Notes: generated by a model not told the origin, from the sequence alone. DNA of 64,000 bases from Choristoneura fumiferana (GCF_025370935.1 NC_133493.1:4812740-4876739), one strand, 5' to 3'; counted from the stretch's first letter, positions 10,035-22,227 are shown. Numbers and translations are program-made.

Positions 10035-10884
10035 CATTGCACAGGCATTGTATATCAGTTACATAAATAACTATTTACTATCTGTTGCCCCGGATTTTAT
10101 CGTAGGAGAATTCATTTACCGCCCTTCTCACATTTTCGGGATCAAAGATATCCATACAGTAGTACATTCATAGCAATTTTAAGTAGTTTTGATATAGGTA
10201 AACACAATTCAAAAGTCATCAAAAGTGACTTAGCAAAACAAACGAGTATTTTTTGAAATAGTATACGCATTAATCTATCTTAAAATAAAAAGAAAATAAG
10301 GGGTCCAAGGTTTTCAGTTTTTAATAATCAACTAATTGTATAACATTCCTCTCGTTTGTGAACCTAAAACCATATAAAACCTAATTGAAACCGCGAAATC
10401 TTAAAGCCACGAGTATTTTAGAGATCAGCAAAACCGGCACGTAATTTAAACTGGAAACTTCTCCAAGTTAAATTACAGATTTAAATTTAATGAAAAAGTC
10501 GTGTTCGGGAAACGACTGGGCGTCCGTGCGGAAAGTTAACTGAATTAGACGATTACAGTTCGATTCTGGCTATCGGGCTTTGACACTGGGAATATAGGTG
10601 GGAAAAGCCACCCAGTGTCGCCAATATAGCGATTTTTTCAGTTGGAAATGACGACTTTTGCTTAAGTTTTGGCGACAAAAAAGTTGAAAATTATGACAAA
10701 ATTTGATTTGTATCTGTTAAAATTTGCTAAAATAGTACTAAAGCTAAATCAGTGCGAAATATGTAATTATGTTATAATGTGCAGATTTGTCCTTCTCCTC
10801 TTGCAAATCAAGCAATATATACACACTGGTCTAACTGTTAAAAATACCACCAAAAACCCTAACTTGTTTCGAACTATATACTAG
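10035..10884. other. Non-coding stretch
   Basis: No gene recognised. A short imperfect palindrome (GACACTGGGAATATAGG... CCACCCAGTGTC, about 10579-10618) is the only structure noticed. The frame at 10669-10884 is AT-driven with no family signature. Confidence 0.3.
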
Positions 10885-11045
10885 TTCATTACCAGGGGTC
10901 GGACAAAAAGTGCGGATGACGTAAAAATGTCGTAATCTTGCACATAAGATGATGTTTTTATTTAAACTTCCGTGTGACATGTAGTAACAAAGTAGCATTA
11001 ATGAAGTAACAAAATAATCGTAAATAAATCAATGGAATTAAGTGA

Positions 11046-11353
11046 ACTAAAATAATTTCCTTGCTCACCCGCGATGCTACCAGTTGTTAGACTGTTCCAT
11101 GTGGCATGGTGTACGGTTGTGTCACTCTGAAGATGAGCTCTGGTTGAGTTCGAAACGCGTCAGTGTAGTGTGGTGGTGGTGATAGATGGGTTTGTGTGAT
11201 TTGTGTGTGTTCTTACAGTGTGGAGGTGGAGGAACTGCATGAACACGCATATTTTGCATAAGCTTAGCTATCGTAAGGTCGCGGGTGAGCAAAGAAATTA
11301 TTTTAGTTCATTGATATGGACCTCCGCAAAGTAACGCCTGATTCAATAAATTA
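11046..11353 (+). mobile_element. Fold-back family, mostly one arm (copy P3), nested in hAT
   Basis: Starts AACTAAAATAATTTCCTTGC and jumps after CACCCGCGATGCTACCAG to the right-arm sequence. It ends GATTCAATAAATTA. A 12 bp duplication (GGAATTAAGTGA at 11034-11045, GGAATTCAGTGA at 11354-11365, one mismatch) marks it as a complete insertion. Most of the left arm is deleted compared with P2. Confidence 0.75.
11123..11165 (+). ncRNA. Hammerhead-ribozyme-like motif in copy P3
   Basis: Same blocks as in P2: CACT, CTGAAGA, T, GAGCTC-TGGTT-GAGTTC, GAAA, CGCG, TC and AGTG. Only the stem II loop differs (TGGTT for TGTTT). Changes confined to the loop, plus the stem change in P1, fit conservation of the fold, but the sample is small. 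Confidence 0.45.
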
Positions 11354-11508
11354 GGAATTCAGTGAATAAAATAAATTTCATATCGTTTAATAAAGAGGTT
11401 GATAAATGATAAGTGATAATTGTTTATGAAAATCAAAAATACTATTCGAAATCATCCTATAAGTGGTTTGACGTCATCGGCACTTTTTGTCCGACCCGTG
11501 TTCATTAC

Positions 11509-12790
11509 GAAAGTTTGGTTAGTTAACCCGAGGAAACATCCATTGGGAAACAAAACGAATGCCAGGCTAATAGAAAAACTTCATTTACCTATCCTCGCCA
11601 ACATACGTCTATTCTGTAGCGAATGTTACGCGATTCCGATTATGTAGAGCTGAGAGATATTTGGACTAATACTTTGCGATTTCCTGTGTTAGCATACACA
11701 CAGTCTACTATAGTACCTAGGCACTCTAAAACTTACTGATAAGTAAGTTACTGCTTGGTTGGTAGAAGTGCCTTTGTGAAGTTCGAGTGAAGGCAGGGAT
11801 ATTTTGAACATGAAATATGTAAAAGCAACCACCGGAAAGCACGTCGAAAGTATGAAATTGAACATAGAAAGTATATTTTACGTGCTCCCATTAAGGGTTA
11901 GGTATATTGGACAAAAGGTTTGCTTGTTTAAATTGTTCATCATTATCGTTATATTAGCTGCAGGACGTCCAGTGTTGTACATAGGATTCCCCTATAATTA
12001 AAGTCAGAAAATAGATTCATCTTTAGCATTTCCCTACATAGACTCTGGCCAGCGAAAGTTGTCCAAGCACTTTTTACGAAACTTTAATCTGGTATCATTT
12101 TTGAGACTGTCAAAATTGACATATTATCATTCTAGCCCGTTAGATAATTTTGATACTTCTTGTATAAGAAGTAAATATTTTATGTTTAATTCAACCTCCT
12201 ACTATCCTCAAAATGCAAAATGTTATAAGATTATGTTAGATTTAAATTGTTAGAAGATATATTGAATGCCATCTGGTCAAAATGCTCCAAAAATTGATGC
12301 GTCTGGAATGTACGTAAATGGGACAAAGGTCTTAAAATTGAGCAAGGAACTCCTAAAGTGCATACGTTAAAAAAACAAAGAAAAAAATACAGGAGATAAA
12401 ACAGAAAACACAACTAGCGCATAGGCTCTTTCACTCATTCGCTCGTCTCACTCATTCCACACGAGTTCTTCGGTCATACGGTCGCTTGTTCACATCCAAT
12501 CATTCTTACAAATATCCTCCCACATTCCCACACATATTCAAAAGTTTGTGTGAAAGTGAAAGAAACTCTTATTTATTTATTTTTTGTTTCTTCATGGTAA
12601 ACCGCTAAATTAATTTAGATTAGACAAGTAGATAGTTTCCACATTAAGGAATAAAGTAGGCTTATTTCTATTCGGGAGTTGCACTAATATATTGTACAGA
12701 AACAAACGACTGTTCACGCCACATTGCCCCGGTAATTTGTCTTGTAGCGCTACTTGCACTTAGGTGCTTTAATATAATCTATTGCCATGA
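11509..12790. other. Non-coding stretch
   Basis: No gene recognised; several short frames (11804-12001, 12059-12253) lack any domain signature. The text TTCGGTCATACGGTCGCTTG near 12469 resembles TTCGGTCATTCGGTCCGCTC near 39741, so a low-copy repeat is likely. Confidence 0.3.
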
Positions 12791-12889
12791 CTGGCGAATG
12801 TTACATTTACCTCTGTAGTCATCATCACAGAGTACAACCTAAATTTATTTTGCCTTTATTTGACGGGTTGTTTTTGGAGTTCAAGCTAG

Positions 12890-13060
12890 TTACTACAAAA
12901 CAACCCGTCAGTCCGCGGACCGGGAGACGAGCTGTCGGTAGGCCTCCAACAAGATGGAGCGACGACCTGGTTAAGATCGCGGGATCGCGGTGGATGCGAA
13001 AAACACAAGACCGGTCTGATTGGAGACCAGCAGTGGACGTCTTTCGGCTGACATGATGAT
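12890..13060 (+). mobile_element. Non-LTR retrotransposon 3' fragment (RTE-like ORF end)
   Basis: Plus-strand translation gives RRAVGRPPTRWSDDLVKIAG followed by TQDRSDWR. This is the conserved end of RTE-like ORFs (GRP.TRW.DD...W...A.DR..W). It is followed by a GATGATGATGG tail at 13052. Only the last ~50 codons remain. Related ends are at 29462, 36775, 37720, 47790, 60310 and 62940. Confidence 0.65.
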
Positions 13061-14415
13061 GATGGTGATGACTACAAAACAAATATTCTTTATTAAATAC
13101 CACGAAGCAGTAACAAAGAAACAAAAAAGTCAAAAATCAAAAAATAGTCCTATCATTAAAAACTGTCTCTTTCAGTCAGCCATCTGCATATTATAGAAAC
13201 TAACACAAATAAGTTTAGGTGGTGACTGGTAACGGCATACCTATACAATACAATACAATACAATGACTCTTTATTGTACACCAAAAATAGTGAGCAGTAT
13301 AGAAAACAGGTAAGTCTGTGTAGAGAGAAAACTAACTAACTTACTAACTAAGTTTCAATATTATTAAGGGTCTTCTGTATAACCTTAGGTTTTACTCTTG
13401 AATTAAAACTGAAAGTGATGATAATGTTAATAAATATAAGTCACTGCTAGTTAACCTTTGAAGAGTTTCCCTTCTGCGGAGACGATTCCGGACAGAGCAC
13501 TAGAACTTCACTACCATCGCGACATAGAAGCAATTTTAGTTTTCGAACCGCGCTGGGGCTGCGTGAGAACTACAGGCACAAGCCCTCTCCTTCTGATAAA
13601 GCTATTTAATTCGCAGAATTGGAAATTATCTATGGCGATGATGATAATGATGATGGACAATAGGAAGCGCTTCGTGCTGTGTTTTTCTCAGAAACTGTCC
13701 TAATGATACGACACATAGTAGAAGCGCTTCGCTTCGCTGTACGATTTTTCTCAGAAACTGTCCTACTGGTCTGTATTTTCTTTGTCACCTACAGTTAGGT
13801 GACCTACATATTTGCCAGTTCGCTTTTATTGTATAAAAACCGACTTGTATTTGCGTTTCAGCGCCTTCAGTTTAATGACACGATAGTAATAGGTAAGCGC
13901 AATGTCCCCCCAATTCAGTAAAACAAGCCGACCTAAAAACCTGCACCAAGCATAAGCTGAATACATAATGAATTACGGTGACAATCCACCTTGGAATGGT
14001 CGTTGCTTGAAAAATCCCCGTGATTGCTGGAAGATAGCAATTTATGCAAAGGAAGCGACCAAATGAAGCGAAAACACGATTATTTGGCCGAGCCTTGCGA
14101 AAATTTATACGGAATGTTCACTTTTATTTAACAACATCGGGTCAGGGCAGAGGTTGAGATGGAGCGGGTTTTTAATTAGTGTTTTAGCTTAAAAAGGGTT
14201 GGTTGTTTGCTTATTTGTTAAATGGTCTGCCCAAGACTGGTGCAAGTGTGACCAGCGGTGCGATGACCGTTTTTTTTCTGTTGAAAGCTGTTGATGCTAG
14301 GTAACCACGGTGATTTCTCTATGTAAATAATCCGACACACCAGCTGGGGAGAGCGAGGAGCCGAGCTTGCGTTGCAAGTTGTTGACTTGTGACCAACGCT
14401 GTCCTGAAGCCAGGG
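13061..14415. other. Non-coding stretch with simple repeats
   Basis: Contains a short (CAATA)n run at about 13241-13263, next to GACTCTTTATTGTACACC, a phrase also found as GACTGTTTATTGAACACG near 29299. A 13.46-13.64 kb segment resembles a decayed S1 SINE (AAGCCCTCTCCTTCTGATAA). No gene seen. Confidence 0.35.
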
Positions 14416-14560
14416 GTGATACTATAGTCTCTTTATCCATCCGTAGCGCCCACACTCAATGGCAACGAGGAGACTCAGGGTGCGATACTATAGTCTCTGC
14501 CTAAGTATCCTACTTATAAACCGTAGCGCCCACACTATATTAATGGCAATGCGAGGATGA
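14416..14560 (+). repeat. Tandem duplication, two ~70 bp units
   Basis: GATACTATAGTCTCT, then CCGTAGCGCCCACACT and ATGGCAA(T/C)G(C)GAGGA occur twice in the same order. The second unit has an extra CCTAAGTATCCTACTTATAA. Likely a local duplication. Confidence 0.6.
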
Positions 14561-15355
14561 CGATCAAATAGATATATTGGGTCAGACATTAGTGCAGACC
14601 GGGCTAGGTGTAAATCCTGGGGAGACCTTTGCCTAGCAGTGAGAAATTGCCACGGAATAAAAAACTACTTACAGTAAAGTTTTCTTTCGTTTTAATCTGT
14701 AATTCCAGGGTGTATATTATCAGGGTGTAAGTATAGCTCATCCTTTCCGAGCTCTGATAATAACTCTCTTTTTGTTCTGCCGTAGTCGGGTAAAAAAGGT
14801 CCCGGTTTCTCGCTCTTAGCACTATGTACCGCGTTCTAATTACCATATCTCGAGTTCAGGTTGGCGCGTATTTTATTTGTCGCATAATTTCTCACTTTCT
14901 TGTTTAGCACTTCGAATTCTCAATGCAAATGTAACAATTTGACTAATATTTGCAAAGGTGATCATGACTATTGCTGTTTTATTCTCTCTTGGTCCAATTT
15001 TCTGTAGTATAGTGACCCAATTTCGCTGTATAAAAGCTCTGAATCACCGGGACGCCATGGCGTCATCGCGGGCGATGCAAGCATGGCTAATTCTGGTAAA
15101 TAATGGTCTGGTAAGTAAACGCAGGTTAAATATTTTTTTTATTAATTATCTGTGGTAATGTCCTACCGCTGGGCAGAGACAGATGAAGCTGGGAGAACGG
15201 ATTTGTAAGAAATAAAATAGATTTATTTAACGTTTTTGAACGCCATGTTTGCAGAGCAAAAGAAAAAATATGAAACATACATGACGCTACATAGATCCCC
15301 ACAGCATAATGCCACGGCTAGCGCAAGATTTCTTATTAGCCCCGACTGCACTTTT

Positions 15356-15550
15356 TAGGGTTCCGTAGCCAAATGGCAAAAAACGGAACCCTTATGGATT
15401 CGTCATGTCTGTCTGTCTGTCTATCCGTCCGTATGTCAGAGCAACATTTTTCCGAAACTATAAGAACTATACTGTTGAAACTTGGTAAGTACCTAGATGT
15501 ATTCTGCGAACCGTATTAAGATTTTCTCACAAAAATAAAAAAAAAAACAT
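15356..15550 (+). mobile_element. R3 repeat, 3' truncated
   Basis: Begins AGGGTTCCGTAGCCAAATGG and runs through GTCATGTCTGTCTGTCTGTC. It breaks off in A/T-rich sequence near 15550, about a third of the full length. Confidence 0.6.
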
Positions 15551-15594
15551 ATTTTTTTAATTTATATTGTGGTCTTCATTGAGTTTGTGTTAAA

Positions 15595-15945
15595 AACAAC
15601 TTTACTGTCCAATATTTTAGGAGTCTAAGCCCAGCGGTTGAAATTTAAAGATTTTATCCATATGCCGTGAGAATATCGGGATAAAAAGTAGCCTATGTGT
15701 TATTTGAGAGGTCCAGCTACCTACATATCAAATTTCTTGACTCTAAGCCCATTGATTGTTATTTCGCGATTTTATCCCTATCCCGTGGGAATATCGGGAC
15801 AAAAAGCATCATATGTTTTAATCCAGGTTATAAACTAACTTTCTGCTAAATTCCATCCAAATCCGTCCAGCCCTTTCAGGCTGAAGAAGTAACAAACATA
15901 CTTACTCCCAAACTTTCGCATATAATATTAGTAGTAGGATTCCAA
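15595..15945 (-). mobile_element. Retroposon tail fragments
   Basis: Two partial units share GTGGGAATATCGGGA(C/T)AAAAAG and GACTCTAAGCCCA. The block ends CAAACTTTCGCATATAATAT and TAGTAGTAGGATT. Minus-strand orientation relative to 2450-2812. Confidence 0.55.
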
Positions 15946-15949
15946 ATAC

Positions 15950-16213
15950 GTATAAACGTTTAGCAACAATCTGTATCCGGAAAATAAAAGCGACCACGAT
16001 CCCTTCTCGCATTACTTCCGTAAGCAGAGACATTTATAAATACAACAATAAATTTTACCTCAAAACACCTCAGGGTTTTATGTTCCAATAACATTATTTT
16101 TTTGTAAAAATACTTCGGTTTCCTTATTTATGAACAGGGAAATGTTGACATCGAAATAAGAAAAAGGTTTTTAGGACAAAAGTCCACTTCGTCAAATTTT
16201 AATAATTATTATT
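15950..16213. other. Non-coding stretch
   Basis: Nothing recognised. Confidence 0.3.
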
Positions 16214-16420
16214 TTGGCCTATTACGTCCCATTGTAGAGTACAGGCATCCTACAGTGAGAGGGCTTGGGCAGTATTTCCCACGCCGGCCCAGTGCGAATT
16301 GTGAACTTCACGTACATCATCGCATAATATTGTGTCAAGGTTTTCTAACAATGTTTTCCTCCAGGTCATGGCAAATTTTAAAAGTAATTTCGCACATAAA
16401 TTTAATACCGCAAAATATCT
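16214..16420 (-). mobile_element. S1 SINE, decayed
   Basis: Plus strand reads CCTATTACGTCCCATTGTAG, GAGGGCTTGGGCAG, CGGCCCAGTGCGAA and CGCACATAAATTTAATACCG, matching S1 in reverse with many substitutions. Box B is not present. Confidence 0.6.
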
Positions 16421-16599
16421 CAAATGCAAGATGCCCTAGATGCAAAAAAATTGAAAAAAAAATGCTACCAGCGCTTCGCCGCTCTTTACTCGACTTAGCT
16501 ATATAGGTTCTCGCTTCGTTCGTCATTGTACCTAACGAATCCCTAATTAATTAATAGTACTTAGGTGTGTTCCTTTACAGGCATTTCCTTGTGTAGTTG

Positions 16600-16672
16600 G
16601 TACTCGTGGGCGGTGGTGTCATTTCCCATCAGATGACCCCAGCACGTTTGCCTCCCTCTCATAAGAAAAAAA
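16600..16672 (+). mobile_element. Fragment of an R1-related repeat
   Basis: GTGGGCGGTGGTGTCATTTCCCATCAGATGACC resembles the GGCGGTGGTGATC...CCATCAGG block of R1 but differs beyond it. A similar piece is at about 49526-49564. Probably a sister family. Confidence 0.4.
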
Positions 16673-16679
16673 AATTCGA

Positions 16680-17649
16680 GGGCAAATTGTCTTCCAAGAC
16701 TTTACTTAGATATTTTGCTTATTTGCTTATTTGCCATGATAAGGGAAGATGTGTAGACTAAGATAAGCAAGTTTGCCTAATAATAATAATTTATTTCAAC
16801 AGCAATGTCCATAGATGCCCATGGTAAGGGAAGATGTGTAGACTTGCCTAATAACCCTGCCTATTCACCCTAAATAGATTTAAAGACTGCCAGATTGTAG
16901 CGATCAGGGAACACAGAAACTGGTTGAGTATTCTACTCCTTAGCTGTCTTAGATAATAAAGGACGAGCAAATTTGTTTAAAACTCAAGCGTAGTAAGCTA
17001 TTTTCATTTCAATTCAATAAAGAGACATGAAATTAAAAACTAACGCTATAATAAAAATGAATCTCTAAAGCACTCGTGCCACATAAGTTCCAAACTTCAA
17101 CTCGCAAAATATTCACGCAATTTCTTTTTTTACAAATGGCGACAAAAACTTTCAATAGGCACCAGCCAGTTCCAAGTTCTGAGAGCCCATTAGAGACGTC
17201 GTAAAGACTAAATTAGTACCGAGTGCTGCTGAAATTGTACCAATTTCGGTTCAACACAGAGGTGGTCCGCTTAGGTATGGCCTGGTTATAATTGTAGTTT
17301 CGGAAGTTTGAGATCTGGCTTTTCGCTTAAAATCTTTTAGTAAATCCCTGAGATCAGAATTTCAGATTTGCTCACAGCTGTTCCTAATATGACAGATTTT
17401 AGAATTCCATTAACGAAAAGTGAGAAATGGAACGCTATTACTATTATCATACTGTCCTTACGCTGGCCCTGTTACAGACAAGCATCTCGAGATCCATAGT
17501 AGATAGACCGCTGAATGCATAATACGCTGTTCAATCCCCGCGACAACGATCAAATAATAAATAAGTTTTTGGTAAAATTTCGTTTTTAATACAAGCTTTT
17601 TTTTGCTGACTGTACTTTTTGTTGACTGTACTTGTATTGTCACCCAAAC
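16680..17649. other. Non-coding stretch
   Basis: No gene recognised. AAGGGAAGATGTGTAGACT occurs twice (16741 and 16828), a ~90 bp offset local duplication. Confidence 0.35.
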
Positions 17650-18027
17650 TACATTTGCATACCAAATTTAAAGTCGATGCCATTAACGAAAATTTGCACT
17701 TTAAAGTTGAATATTTTGCAAACAAAACACTGAATCGCAAAATCGTTGTAACAACCCCCTAATATTTTTAAAAGACCTATCCAACGATACCCCATTCTAC
17801 AAGGTTGGATGAGGAAAAAAAAAACACCCCCATTTACCGACTATAGGAGGTACCTACTCAAAAATTTTTTTTTAATTTTTTTATTGTACCATTTTGTCGG
17901 CATAGTTTAAATAATATACTCGTGCAAAAATACAGCTTTCTAGCATTGATAGTCCCTGAGGAAAGCCGCGGACGGACAGACAGATAAGGGTTTCGTTTTT
18001 GCCATTTTGACTACGGAACCCTAAAAA
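17650..18027 (-). mobile_element. R3 repeat, partial
   Basis: Ends TTCGTTTTTGCCATTTTGAC and TACGGAACCCTAAAAA on the plus strand, with a shortened GGACGGACAGACAG run and the internal CTATCCAACGATACCCCATT. Same order as 5505-6168 but missing its far end. Confidence 0.6.
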
Positions 18028-18416
18028 CATTGTAGCTAAGATTGAATAACACTTATGCTGGTAACTTCAATGGACGTCATACTTTTGACCATAGCAACTA
18101 AAACGCAGGCAGCTCTCCCTGCGCTGGATAAAATCATATACCCTAAAAACATTTATTGAACGCCACAAATCATACAGTGAATAAACAAAAGTGAAAAAAA
18201 AATAGACAATAGGCAGTCTTATCGCTTGATAAGACCGTGGCTGACCATAGCGTGGTGTGGTGTTGGTTGGTTATAATGTTGTCTCCCCCTCCCTCTCCTG
18301 TCGTGGACGACGTAGAAACCAGTGGAAGGATAATAACAGAAGATGGGCAGCAGCGTCTTTTTGACAACCTTATATCCTATACTGCGCTCGCCAACCTGCT
18401 TGCAAAGCGTGGTGAG

Positions 18417-18662
18417 CAGTGGCGTAGCTATCATATGGCCAGGTGGTGCAGTGCACCAGGGTCCCGGAGCTCAGGGGGCCCTCTAACCTAAGCTTTGAAA
18501 AAAGAGGAGCATAAAAGAAAAGAAAAACTTGTGATCAGGCTCGAGCCATTTAAAAAATATGTTTTGAAGGCCAATATAAGTTTAAGCTACGTGGAAAGAG
18601 GGGGTGAGGGCCCGATTCTTTCTCTATGCACCGGGGCCCTTGTCCACCTAGCTACGCCCCTG
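18417..18662. mobile_element. hAT-type MITE
   Basis: Terminal repeats CAGTGGCGTAGCTA and TAGCTACGCCCCTG face each other. The 8 bp duplication GTGGTGAG lies at 18409-18416 and 18663-18670, exact on both sides. The interior (about 220 bp) is non-coding. Confidence 0.8.
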
Positions 18663-18699
18663 GTGGTGAGTAGTGGAAACCCCGCCCCACTGATGATAC

Positions 18700-19812
18700 A
18701 ACTGGAAGGGGAAGAACTATGTTGTAAAGTGGACACCTACGACTGATATGATGATGATGATGATCGCTTGATAGTGAGCTTTCCGGATAACCATTTAGAC
18801 GCTGGAACAAATCCTAAACGGGCGCGGCATCGTTTTTTGTTGCCGAAAAGCTCATAGCGAATTTCAAAATTGAACTTAGTATTATTTACAACACGCCTCC
18901 CTAGGCATGCCAAAAGTTAGTCATATTTATGAACAATCCGTAGTTTTGAAGTCAATTTGTAACTAGGTTCGTAATATTACCAGTGCCCCGGCACAGTTTG
19001 TTAGTTAAATCGTACATTCCTTTGGATACTTCAGCATTATTATCATATTTATCACAGTTGGTTTATTTTGTTTTTCTACGTAACCCTACCACGCACGACT
19101 GCAAAATATTCCAGTATATTATATACTAGCCCTTACTTAATATAATATACAGCACCCAGTAAAAAACGGTTTAATTTGGCTACAGCAATATGAGAGTGTA
19201 GAACGCTAAACGTAATTGAGATATGAAACAGTGTTAGCGCGGGAAAAGCTCTAGATTTATATGATGGTGTGAAAGCCGGAAAGTTTTCGCTTAATAGCCA
19301 AGGATTACCTTTGTTTGTTGGGGAGTTAAAAATGGCTGGCTCTCTGTACCACGGTTAGTTTTTGGAATTTCGTTCTAGTTTAATAGTACACCGGTTACCT
19401 AAGCACATTTTGTTTGTTTTAACTTATTGGTAAAATGAGGAGATAATGTAGAAGAACGTGGATTATCGCCATAGCCAAGTGATTTAGCAACAGATAGGTC
19501 TTATAGCACGGTGACCAGATGGCTGTTGGGGCCGAAAAGTTCTTGAATGAAGACTGCGGATCGGCAAGCACAGCGTAGGACGTCCACCAACGAGATGGAC
19601 GGATCACCAGGTTAAGTGAGCAAGATGGACCGGAGCTGACGCGATTCGAAATTATTAGGTTTAAAATTTATGAAGGAGCACAGTGAAGCGAAGCTTTTGG
19701 AGTTGTTTTTTAATGACCATCTAAATAGTTATGTAAGTCTGGAAAGAAGTTGTGTAATAATTGGAATGATTTTCTATGAAACAACATTTACATAAATGAT
19801 AGTAAAAATGTA
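18700..19812. other. Non-coding stretch with a LINE-tail trace
   Basis: GATATGATGATGATGATGAT near 18748 and GGACGTCCACCAACGAGATGG near 19579 are RTE-like 3' end traces. No intact gene is seen. Confidence 0.35.
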
Positions 19813-20090
19813 CTTTTTTTTTAATTCTACTGGATGGCAAACGAGCAAGTGGGTCTCCTGATGGTAAGAGATCACCACCGCCCATAGACAACTGCAACAC
19901 CAGGGTACTGCAGATGCGTTGCCAACCTAGAGGCCTAAGATAGAATACCTCAAGTGCCAGTTATTTCACCGGCTGTCTTACTCTCCACGCCGAAACACAA
20001 CAGTGCAAGCACTGCTGCTTCACGGCAGGATTAGCGAGCAAGATGGTGGTAGCAATCCGGGCGGATCTTGCACAAGGTCCTACCACCTGC
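19813..20090 (-). mobile_element. R1 SINE-like retroposon, full length
   Basis: Poly-T start, ACTGGATGGCAAACGAGCAA, GGTCTCCTGATGGTAAGAG and end AAGGTCCTACCACCTGC, with few internal changes. It is followed at once by an S2 SINE tail. Confidence 0.75.
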
Positions 20091-20099
20091 CAAACTTGT

Positions 20100-20220
20100 G
20101 ACACTTATACTATTTTAAATAAATAAATAAATATCATGGGGCAATTGACAACAATTGATCTAGCCCAAACTAAGCAAAGCTTGTATAATGGGCACCAGTT
20201 GTCAAGCAATAAGTTTTACG
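20100..20220 (-). mobile_element. S2 SINE, 3' tail only
   Basis: AAATAAATAAATAAATATCATGG followed by CTAGCCCAAACTAAGCAAAG and AATGGGCACCAG matches the tail of the SINE at 43796-44056; the tRNA-like head is missing. Confidence 0.6.
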
Positions 20221-20686
20221 TTTTAATACGAAACATTTCTCGCAACAACATTATTTGTGAAATAAACTTTTGCTAAACTAATTACACTGAAACATTATAG
20301 TTACCCACTGCAAAGACTGTAACGACAGAAAAGGAACGTACCCTCCTGCAGGATAGTGGTGAACTAATTCCTTACTGACGGAACCATAACAAAAACAATG
20401 GAAAACAACAACCCTTCTTTCCCATCGGATGTTAAAAACAAATAAAAGAGCTTTTACCCACAGCTTTGTTACGGACTCGATGAAAAGCTTATATTCGTGC
20501 AAATGCGTGCCAATTTTATGAAAAAACCCGTCACGAGTATATTACTTCCCTTTCAAATTGTTTAATGATATGTAGGCTTACACCAATTGCCGTTCGTTTG
20601 GTATAAAGGTTTTTTGTGGATTCAATTATTGAAGTGTATTGGTTCTTGTAACGGTTCCAACGACAATGGGGTGTGTTTATGTCGCG

Positions 20687-21296
20687 TTTTTTAGGGTTCC
20701 GGAGCCAAAATGGCAAAATGGAACCCTTATAGTTTCGCCATGTCTGTCTGTCTGTCCGTCCGCGGCTTTACTCAGGGACTATCAATGCTAGAAAGCTGTA
20801 ATTTTGCACGGATATATATATGTATAAACTATGCTGACAAAATACTACAGTAAAAATTAAAGAAAAAAAAATTTGGGTAACTCCCATAGACGTAAAGTGT
20901 GGGTGATTTTTTCTCTCATCGAACCGTATAGTGTGGGGTATCGTTGGATAGCTCTTTTAAAACCGATTGTGTTTGCAGATTGCGATTCAGTGATTTGTTT
21001 GCGAAATATTCAACTTTAAAGTGCAAATTTTTATTTAAAATCTAAACCGGTGGGTGGAAAAAAGTGAAAAAATAGTAAGTATATCAAACTTGCAAGGAAA
21101 ACTATAACGGCTAAGTTTGCTTAAGAATTATTAGTAGTTTAATAGTAAATAGCAGCCTAAGGTATAAAATATACCTAAAATTGGAAGATTCCGTATAAAA
21201 TACGAAATCCTTAGAAAAATATTACTTAATTTTTCGTAATGGCCACGGAGCCCTATTTTGGGCGTGTCCGACACGCTCTTGGCCGGTTTTTACGGT
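20687..21296 (+). mobile_element. R3 interspersed repeat, full length
   Basis: Starts TTTTTAGGGTTCCGGAGCCA, then GTCTGTCTGTCTGTCCGTCC, GCAAATTTTTATTTAAAATC and GGGTGGAAAAAAGTG. It ends at GCGTGTCCGACACGCTCTTG and GCCGGTTTTTA. Colinear with the inverted copy at 5505-6168. Confidence 0.65.
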
Positions 21297-21668
21297 AAAG
21301 GTAATTTTGGAAAAAAAGACGATTTTGTGTGGCTGTCCCACTGCTGTATTTGCTGTATCCTATCAGATAAATAACGAATACCATGCTTAAGAAAAAATAA
21401 TGTTAAATTATGATTTATGAATGAACTAAAAACAACCCTTACCAGCGACTTTATGATAGCTACATCTGTGCAACAATAGTTATTTATGTGGCTGGTGCAT
21501 AATGAGAGGCATTAAAGTACGAGTGTGGTTTTATGAAACGAGCCGAAGGCGAGTTTCATAATAAGATCACACGAGTGTTTTAATGCCTAATTATGTATAG
21601 CCGCATACATAACTTTATCTACATGCATATCATAAGTTTTCTATAATATGTTCAGATATGGCCTGTAT

Positions 21669-21739
21669 TTTGACTTTGACTTTGACTTTGATTTTGACTT
21701 TGACTTTGACTTGACTTTGACTTTGACTTTGACTTTGAA
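21669..21739 (+). repeat. (TTTGAC)n hexanucleotide repeat
   Basis: About 12 units of TTTGAC with one TTTGAT and one shortened TTGAC unit. Such TTTGACTTGAC runs often mark the 3' tails of insect non-LTR retrotransposons, but no ORF remnant lies next to it. Confidence 0.8.
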
Positions 21740-22111
21740 TAATAATTATTATCTACATGCATGTCATAAGTTTTCTACAATATGTACAGATATGCATTGT
21801 TAAAAAAAGTATTACCGATACTTTAATGTAAACATTAAGATGCACTGTACTTTAATGTGAACACCCGCAGATACCAGGTTTCTTAATAAAGGCCATTTGA
21901 TAGTCGTTTCTGAACATATAATAGGGAAGTTATGATATGCATGTAGATAAAAATGTTAATGTAGCTTCTCCGCCTCTACAATGTAACTACCTTGCTTGGA
22001 TGCCACCTTACCTTAAGGGTTGCTTACATAACAATTAATTTTATGAGCATGTGACCACGCCTTTCTCCTGCAGTCTGCGCAAGAGAATTTTGGACAAGAA
22101 TATTTTCTTGC

Positions 22112-22146
22112 TTGATTGAATCAGGCATTACTTTGCGCAAGTTCAA
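22112..22146 (-). mobile_element. Small fragment of the fold-back family tail
   Basis: GATTGAATCAGGCATTACTTTGCG is the reverse complement of the family's 3' tail (CAAAGTAACGCCTGATTCAA) with one mismatch. No flanking body. Confidence 0.4.
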
Positions 22147-22227
22147 TATTTGTGATCGCGGAGGAGCAAATCAATTGTGTATTATTCTTGAATATTTTCT
22201 TGTTTCATACTTCTTACAGTGTGTTTT

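Larger units (their letters stand above)
10893..11500. mobile_element. hAT-type MITE interrupted by a fold-back retroelement
   Basis: The left end CAGGGGTCGGACAAAAAGTG is matched inverted at the right end (CACTTTTTGTCCGACCCGTG), and similarity continues into GATGACGT. The 8 bp duplication TTCATTAC lies at 10885-10892 and 11501-11508. CAGGGGTCGG-like ends with 8 bp duplications are hallmarks of hAT. About 300 bp of the interior is copy P3 with its own target duplication, so the hAT insertion is older. Confidence 0.8.

Noticed and set aside
14604..14846. 80-codon minus-strand frame
   Set aside because: No domain, signal peptide or splice context; length is unremarkable for random AT-rich DNA.
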